Assembly (NCBI GenBank): GCA_003053925.1 | Contig: QBKD01000001.1 | Location: 62,001-126,000 of the forward strand | DNA: 64,000 nt | Origin: Microbacteriaceae bacterium MWH-Ta3 | GTDB lineage: Bacteria > Actinomycetota > Actinomycetes > Actinomycetales > Microbacteriaceae | Reading direction: 5' to 3' | The notes under the pieces: model-generated | The model's database searches: none | Told to the model about the DNA's origin: nothing | What the model saw: the letters and a program-made list of their open reading frames with translations, nothing else | Position numbers and translations under genes: made by a program | Part shown: piece by piece, positions 56,842-64,000 of the stretch | How the letters are laid out: each line of letters opens with the position of its first letter | Position numbering within the stretch: the stretch's first letter is position 1

Positions 56842-57081
56842 ATCGACGTGAAATCTTTTTGCGCTGACCCCTCAACAGTGAGATGTCGTGTTGGCCTCCG
56901 GGTCTTTCTGCTGCAATGAGCTGTGACCTGGGCCGGTGTCGCGCACTTGAGGCTGTGAGGCTTTCCGCTCTCTGCGCCTTTGGGCTGACTTGTATTACTT
57001 TACGTGCGATCTGGGGCTTGCCCAAGTAAGTGATGCATCCCGGGCGTGTCGTGTTCTGTCCCTTCGGCCAGTCCCCAGTGT
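56842..57081. other. Upstream region between tyrS and the rRNA promoter
   Basis: About 240 bases with no supported gene. It probably holds upstream elements of the rRNA promoter and the end of the tyrS transcript; no clear terminator hairpin was found. Confidence 0.4.
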
Positions 57082-58386
57082 TTAGGCGGAAAACACGAGA
57101 GCGGCGAGTGTCTTCTTGCCACGGCGCAGTACCGATACACCACCCGCGAGCGTTGCGGAATCCAACGTTGCGGCCTCATCAGACACCGCTATGTTGTTGA
57201 CCGCGACGCCACCCTGCGCAATTGCTCGACGCGCCTCGGACAATGACGAGCACAGTCCGGTTTCGACAAGTGCACCCGCGACAAGGTCTCCGGCCGCAAC
57301 CCTAGCGCTGGGAAGTTCCTGGGTAGCACCACGAACCGTCTCGGCATCCAGTGCGAATAGATCGCCGTTGCCGAACAATGCAGCACTTGCGGCAACAACG
57401 GCATCGGCCGCGGCATCACCATGAACCAAAGCAGTGACATCCCACGCCAGGCGGCGCTGTGCCTCGCGCTTAAATGGCTCGGTCTCCACCTTCGCGGCAT
57501 ACTCGTCGATTTCCTCGCGAGTCAAGAATGTGAAGACCTTGAGGCGCGCAATGACATCGGCGTCGAGCGTGTTCAGCCAGAACTGGTACATCGCGTAGGG
57601 CGAGGTGAGACTCGAATCTAGCCACACCGCATTGCCTTCACTCTTGCCAAACTTCGTGCCGTCGCTGTTGGTGATCAACGGCGTGCCAATGGCGTGTGCG
57701 GACACACCTTCGACCTTGTGAATCAGATCGGTACCGCTGGTGAGGTTGCCCCACTGGTCGGAACCACCGGTCTGCAGCACGCACCCGTATTCGCGGTAGA
57801 GCTCGAGGAAGTCGAGGCCCTGCAGAACCTGGTATGAAAACTCGGTGTACGAAATGCCGGCCTCGGAATTGAGGCGCGCGCTGACTGCATCCTTCTTCAG
57901 CATGGTTCCGACACGGAAGTGCTTGCCGATTTCGCGGAGGAAGTCGATAGCCGACATGGGCGCAGTCCAGTCCAGGTTATTCACCAGGCGTGCAGAGTTA
58001 TCGCCCTCGAACGCCAAGAACTTGGAAATCTGGTTTCCCAGGTACCCGACCCATTCGGCAACGGTTTCGCGTTCATTGAGTGTGCGCTCGGCGGTGGGCT
58101 TGGGGTCACCAATCAGACCGGTCGATCCACCCACGAGTCCAAGAGGCTTGTGCCCCGCAAGCTGCAGTCGGCGCAGCAGCAACAACTGCACGAGGTTTCC
58201 CAGGTGCAGGCTTGGCGCCGTCGGGTCAAATCCGCAGTAATACGTGATGGGGTCGCCCTGCAGCAGAGTGCGCAGTTCGTCTTCGTTGGTCGAGACGTGA
58301 ATCAGCCCGCGCCAGTGGAGTTCGTCCCACAGCGTGGGGAACGACGCATCGTTGGACTGACGGGACAGTGCAGCAGAGAGAGTCAC
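57082..58386 (-). CDS. tyrS: Tyrosyl-tRNA synthetase
   Basis: A 434-residue class I synthetase that charges tRNA-Tyr. The HIGH-type motif is SLHLGNL, the KMSKS-type loop is KFGKSEGN, and FDPTAPS and GGSDQWGNLTSG mark the tyrosine site. A C-terminal S4 RNA-binding domain ends the protein. The start is either the GTG at 58386 used here or a TTG at 58398; neither has a convincing ribosome binding site, and both are close to the argH stop. It is the last gene before the rRNA operon. Confidence 0.95.
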   Translation of the reverse strand: MTLSAALSRQSNDASFPTLWDELHWRGLIHVSTNEDELRTLLQGDPITYYCGFDPTAPSLHLGNLVQLLLLRRLQLAGHKPLGLVGGSTGLIGDPKPTAERTLNERETVAEWVGYLGNQISKFLAFEGDNSARLVNNLDWTAPMSAIDFLREIGKHFRVGTMLKKDAVSARLNSEAGISYTEFSYQVLQGLDFLELYREYGCVLQTGGSDQWGNLTSGTDLIHKVEGVSAHAIGTPLITNSDGTKFGKSEGNAVWLDSSLTSPYAMYQFWLNTLDADVIARLKVFTFLTREEIDEYAAKVETEPFKREAQRRLAWDVTALVHGDAAADAVVAASAALFGNGDLFALDAETVRGATQELPSARVAAGDLVAGALVETGLCSSLSEARRAIAQGGVAVNNIAVSDEAATLDSATLAGGVSVLRRGKKTLAALVFSA

Positions 58387-58391
58387 GGGGT

Positions 58392-60744
<2,353 letters not shown>

Positions 60745-60772
60745 AGTTCTCTCTTTTCGTTCGTGAGCGTCC

Positions 60773-61669
60773 CTAGGAGGGAACGACCTCGGTGCCGATA
60801 CCTTCGGGCGTGAAAATTTCCAGTAGGACCGAGTGCGGCTCGCGGCCATCGATCATGGCGGCCTTGGAGACGCCGCCCTCTACCGCCTCGACACAAGCCA
60901 GCGCCTTGGGAATCATGCCGCTTTCCAGAGTGGGCACCAGTGACCGCAATTCCGAGGACGTGATACTGGACACCAGCGAATCTTTGTCGGGCCAATTGCG
61001 ATAGAGGCCCGCAACGTCGGTCAGAATCACCAGCTTCTCGGCGCCCAAGGCAACAGCGAGCGCCGCAGCGGCCGAATCGGCATTGACGTTGAGGCTCTGC
61101 TCGAGGTTCTCGATGTCGGGCGCAGTGGAGGACACCACGGGAATGCGCCCCGCCTCGATTTCAGCAAGCACAGACGAGGGGTCCACCTCGATGACATCGC
61201 CCACCAATCCCAGATCGACGGTGACACCGTTCTCGACGGCGGTACGCCGCTTACCAAGGAACAATCCCGCGTCCTCGCCACTTACGGCTGTTGCTAACGC
61301 ACCGTGACGGTTAATGTGGCGCACCAAATCGCGGCTGATGGATCCCGAAAGAACCATTCGCACGACATCCATGGCCTCGGGCGAGGTGTAGCGGTAGCCC
61401 GCGCGGAACTCGCTCTCGATGCCCAGCCGCTCCAGCATGGCGGAAATCTGCGGGCCTCCCCCGTGTACGACGACCGGCTTGATGCCCACAGAGCGCAGGT
61501 ACACCATGTCTTCGGCAAAGGCCTGTTGCAGTTCGTTCGAGATCATGGCATTACCGCCAAACTTCACGACGACAATCTTGCCGGCGAAACGGCGAAGCCA
61601 GGGAAGGCTCTCGATGAGGACATCGGCCTTCGCCTTGGCGGATTCATGGGTGCGTTCAGGTGTCGTCAT
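60773..61669 (-). CDS. argB: Acetylglutamate kinase
   Basis: A 298-residue amino-acid kinase that phosphorylates N-acetylglutamate. The phosphate loop KFGGNAM and the substrate segment [10 protein letters not shown] are clear, and the N-terminal extension is of the arginine-sensitive type. Start and argJ stop overlap as TAATG, so translation is coupled. Confidence 0.96.
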   Translation of the reverse strand: MTTPERTHESAKAKADVLIESLPWLRRFAGKIVVVKFGGNAMISNELQQAFAEDMVYLRSVGIKPVVVHGGGPQISAMLERLGIESEFRAGYRYTSPEAMDVVRMVLSGSISRDLVRHINRHGALATAVSGEDAGLFLGKRRTAVENGVTVDLGLVGDVIEVDPSSVLAEIEAGRIPVVSSTAPDIENLEQSLNVNADSAAAALAVALGAEKLVILTDVAGLYRNWPDKDSLVSSITSSELRSLVPTLESGMIPKALACVEAVEGGVSKAAMIDGREPHSVLLEIFTPEGIGTEVVPS

Positions 61670-62820
61670 TAGCTGGAGTATGCGCTGTTCTCGTGGACGT
61701 AATCGTGGGTGAGGTCGTTGGTCAGGATGGTGGCGGTCTGTGTGCCCGCGTGGAGGTTGATCTCGACGAGCGTGTGACGCGGCGTCAGATCGACATCGGT
61801 TCGCGGGCGATCGGGTCCGCCCTGCGTGCAGAGCCGGACACCATTGAACGACACATCAACGTTGTAAGGGTCGAATTGTGCCGCAGTCGTGCCCAGTGCC
61901 GCCAGGACGCGACCCCAGTTGGCATCGTTCCCGAAGATGGCTGCCTTGAACAGGTTATTGCGTGCGACGGAGCGCCCCACCTCGACGGCGTCGGTTTCTG
62001 ATGCAGCACCGGTGACGACAATTTCGATGTTGTGCGAGGCACCTTCGGCATCCGCCTGAAGCTGACGAGCCAAGTCTTGGCAGGCATCACGCAACAGCGC
62101 GGCGAACTCCGCCAAGTCGGGCACGACGCCGCTAGCGCCACTCGCCAGCAGAGTGACCTGATCGTTGGTGGACATGCAACCGTCCGAATCAAGACGGTCA
62201 AACGAGTGACTCGTGGCGGCCCGTAGCGCGGAATCGAGGTCTGCGGCGGACACATTGGCGTCTGTCGTGAGAACAACAAGCATTGTGGCGAGGCCCGGCG
62301 CGAGCATGCCCGCACCCTTGGCCATGCCCCCGATGCGATAGCCCGAGCCCTCGCGCGTCACGGTCTTGGGAACCGAGTCAGTGGTCATGATGGCTTCGGC
62401 CGCATTCGCGCCGCCATCAACCGATAGTTCTGCCACGAGCGCAGTGACCCCCAAGAGGAGCGTGTCGACGGGAAGCTGCTCGCCGATGAGCCCCGTCGAA
62501 CAGACAACCACATCACCACTGGACAGTTCCAGCGCATCGGCAACGGCTTCAGCGGTGCGATGCGTTGTCTGGAAACCCTGCGCACCGGTGAAGCAGTTGG
62601 CGCCTCCAGAATTAAGGACGACGGCTGTGACCTGATTGTCCTTGAGTACTTCCCTCGACCAGATGATGGGATTCGCCTGCGCACGGTTCGACGTAAATAC
62701 GGCCGCTGCAACATCGAGCGGACCGAGGTTGACGACAAGCGCCATGTCGCGCTTGCCCGATGACTTGAGCCCAGCAACCACGCCGGCGGCCATGAACCCT
62801 TCGGGATAAGTGACGGTCAC
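61669..62820 (-). CDS. argJ: Bifunctional glutamate N-acetyltransferase/ornithine acetyltransferase
   Basis: A 383-residue protein that recycles the acetyl group between acetylornithine and glutamate. It cleaves itself before the nucleophilic Thr in the [12 protein letters not shown] region. [16 protein letters not shown] and GGMAKGAGM mark the family. The GTG at 62820 overlaps the argC stop as GTGA. Confidence 0.96.
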   Translation of the reverse strand: MTVTYPEGFMAAGVVAGLKSSGKRDMALVVNLGPLDVAAAVFTSNRAQANPIIWSREVLKDNQVTAVVLNSGGANCFTGAQGFQTTHRTAEAVADALELSSGDVVVCSTGLIGEQLPVDTLLLGVTALVAELSVDGGANAAEAIMTTDSVPKTVTREGSGYRIGGMAKGAGMLAPGLATMLVVLTTDANVSAADLDSALRAATSHSFDRLDSDGCMSTNDQVTLLASGASGVVPDLAEFAALLRDACQDLARQLQADAEGASHNIEIVVTGAASETDAVEVGRSVARNNLFKAAIFGNDANWGRVLAALGTTAAQFDPYNVDVSFNGVRLCTQGGPDRPRTDVDLTPRHTLVEINLHAGTQTATILTNDLTHDYVHENSAYSS

Positions 62821-63860
62821 GGTGCGACTCCTAACAGGGGAAGAGCCATCGCTTCGGGAAGCCCGAGCGCAATGTTGGCGGATTGAATGGCGGCACCCGC
62901 GGTGCCCTTGACCAAGTTGTCGATGGCCGACACAATCACCACGCGCCCGGCGCGTTCATCGACGGCAAGTTGAAGCAGTGCGGTATTTGCGCCCAGAGTG
63001 TCCGCGGTGCGCGGCATCTGGCCCTCGGGCAGAACGCGGACAAAAGTTTCAGACGAATAGGCATCGGCCCACACAGCACGCACGTCGGCGACGGACACGC
63101 CCTCGACCAGGCTCGCGGAGTTAGTTGCCAAAATGCCGCGCGACATGGGGACCAGGGTTGGCGTGAACGACAGTCGAACGGACAGTGCGCCCGCAACCCG
63201 CAGGTTTTGGCGAATCTCGGGGTTATGGCGGTGCGTTCCGCCCAAGGCATAGGGCGACGCGGAACCCAGAATTTCCGAGGCCAACAGGTCTTCGCGCAGG
63301 CTCTTGCCCGCACCCGACGGGCCGACGGCGAGTACCGAGACCAGATCGGTGGGGTCAATAATTCCCGCACGAATGCCGGGGGCAAAGGCAAGGGTGACAG
63401 CAGATGCGTTACAGCCCGGTGCCGCGATGCGCGCAGCGCCCTCGAGGAGTTCGCGCTGTGTCGAACCGTCGGCGTGAACAAGTTCGGGCAGGCCGTAGGC
63501 CCAGGGCTCCGAGAAGTCGCCACCGTAGTAATCGGTCCAATCGGTTGAATCGGTCAGTCGGCGGTCAGCGCCACAGTCCACAACCAGTCGGGAATCGGCG
63601 AGCGCCTCGCCCAGCGCACCCGACGCTCCGTGCGGCAACGCGAGGAACACGACATCGTGTCCGGCCAGAACTTCGGGTGTCGTCGCCTGCAGCGTCAAGC
63701 CCAGCGGAGCAAGGTGCGGATGAACTGCACCGAGGCTGTGCCCCGCGTTTTTGTGCGCGGTTACCGTCACCACATCAAGTTCGGGATGTGAGGCCAGAAG
63801 CCGCACGATCTCGCCACCGGCGTATCCGCTGGCACCGGCGACGGCAACACGCAACGACAT
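62817..63860 (-). CDS. argC: N-acetyl-gamma-glutamyl-phosphate reductase
   Basis: A 347-residue NADP-dependent reductase and third enzyme of arginine synthesis. The NADP loop is [10 protein letters not shown] (9-18), and Cys150 in PGCNAS is the catalytic residue. AGGGAG lies before the ATG at 63860, inside the end of pheT, two bases after its stop. It opens the arginine gene run. Confidence 0.97.
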   Translation of the reverse strand: MSLRVAVAGASGYAGGEIVRLLASHPELDVVTVTAHKNAGHSLGAVHPHLAPLGLTLQATTPEVLAGHDVVFLALPHGASGALGEALADSRLVVDCGADRRLTDSTDWTDYYGGDFSEPWAYGLPELVHADGSTQRELLEGAARIAAPGCNASAVTLAFAPGIRAGIIDPTDLVSVLAVGPSGAGKSLREDLLASEILGSASPYALGGTHRHNPEIRQNLRVAGALSVRLSFTPTLVPMSRGILATNSASLVEGVSVADVRAVWADAYSSETFVRVLPEGQMPRTADTLGANTALLQLAVDERAGRVVIVSAIDNLVKGTAGAAIQSANIALGLPEAMALPLLGVAP

Positions 63861-63862
63861 GA

Positions 63863-64000
63863 TTACTCCCTAATCCGACAATCAAACTGAGCCGCGGCGG
63901 CCGCAACACCGGCAAGCTTGGCTTCGGTCGCTTCCGCTTGGGTCAAGGTGCGATCGGCTGCTCGGAAACGCAGCGCGAAGGTCAACGACTTTTCTGTGTC
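63863..64000 (-). CDS. pheT: Phenylalanyl-tRNA synthetase beta subunit, C-terminal end (5'-truncated)
   Basis: The last 45 codons of a gene that continues past the window edge. It ends [17 protein letters not shown] and then an Ala-rich tail, which is the end of the C-terminal anticodon-binding (FDX-ACB) domain of PheT. The stop TAA is two bases before the argC ATG. pheT directly upstream of argC is conserved in Actinobacteria. Confidence 0.9.
   Translation of the reverse strand, partial: DTEKSLTFALRFRAADRTLTQAEATEAKLAGVAAAAAQFDCRIRE

Overview
The window reads as chromosomal DNA of an actinomycete, most likely a Microbacteriaceae-like member of the Micrococcales. The evidence is conserved gene order: PASTA kinase-aroG-plsC-ROK-fadD-def; garA-ftsR-MerR; scpA-scpB-rluB-tyrA-cmk-der; and pheT-argCJB..H-tyrS. 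Base composition (about 60% G+C by eye), frequent GTG starts, ATGA/TAATG junctions and an rRNA spacer without tRNA genes fit this. The genome looks compact: most gaps are under 100 bp and several genes usual in these clusters are absent. Species cannot be fixed from this sequence alone.

Region by region. 1-5.4 kb: the end of a PASTA-domain kinase, then class II DAHP synthase, an acyltransferase, a ROK sugar kinase and a long-chain acyl-CoA ligase. 5.4-11.5 kb: peptide deformylase coupled to a MinD-like ATPase, pyruvate carboxylase, and a divergent ParA-like ATPase. 11.6-14.4 kb: two MerR regulators (one FtsR-like), the FHA protein GarA, a CDP-alcohol phosphatidyltransferase and a variant leucine-rich-repeat protein. 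14.5-23.5 kb: metabolic genes, including lactate dehydrogenase, an isochorismatase-like hydrolase, a CsoR/CstR-like operator followed by a four-domain CoA-disulfide reductase/rhodanese/TusA/DsrE protein and two aquaporin-like channels, long-form GAPDH, MetF and an MpaB-family oxygenase. 23.5-28.4 kb: an MFS transporter divergent from a circularly permuted ATP-grasp/alpha-E/transglutaminase operon. 28.4-35.8 kb: a DEAD-box helicase with a hairpin-rich leader, RidA, a PadR-controlled membrane gene broken by an in-frame TGA, a lower-GC gene of unknown function framed by two copies of one terminator hairpin, tRNA-Pro(GGG), a class III aminotransferase and a NUDIX hydrolase.

35.8-51.3 kb: a minus-strand run of core genes (XerD, ParA, ScpA/B, RluB, TyrA, Cmk, Der, PyrG, RecN, NadK, TlyA, a 48-residue conserved protein, a HAD phosphatase) headed by a long arginine-rich repeat/TPR protein that starts 18 bases past the rRNA terminator hairpin. 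51.3-56.8 kb: one complete 16S-23S-5S operon, minus strand. 57-64 kb: tyrS, argH, argF, argB, argJ, argC and the end of pheT, also minus strand; argD, argR and argG are missing from their usual places.

The most unusual parts are the gene at 32310-33626 with its near-perfect 26-bp palindrome and flanking duplicated hairpins, the sulfur/channel island at 16.1-20.1 kb, and the arginine-rich repeat protein directly behind the rRNA operon.
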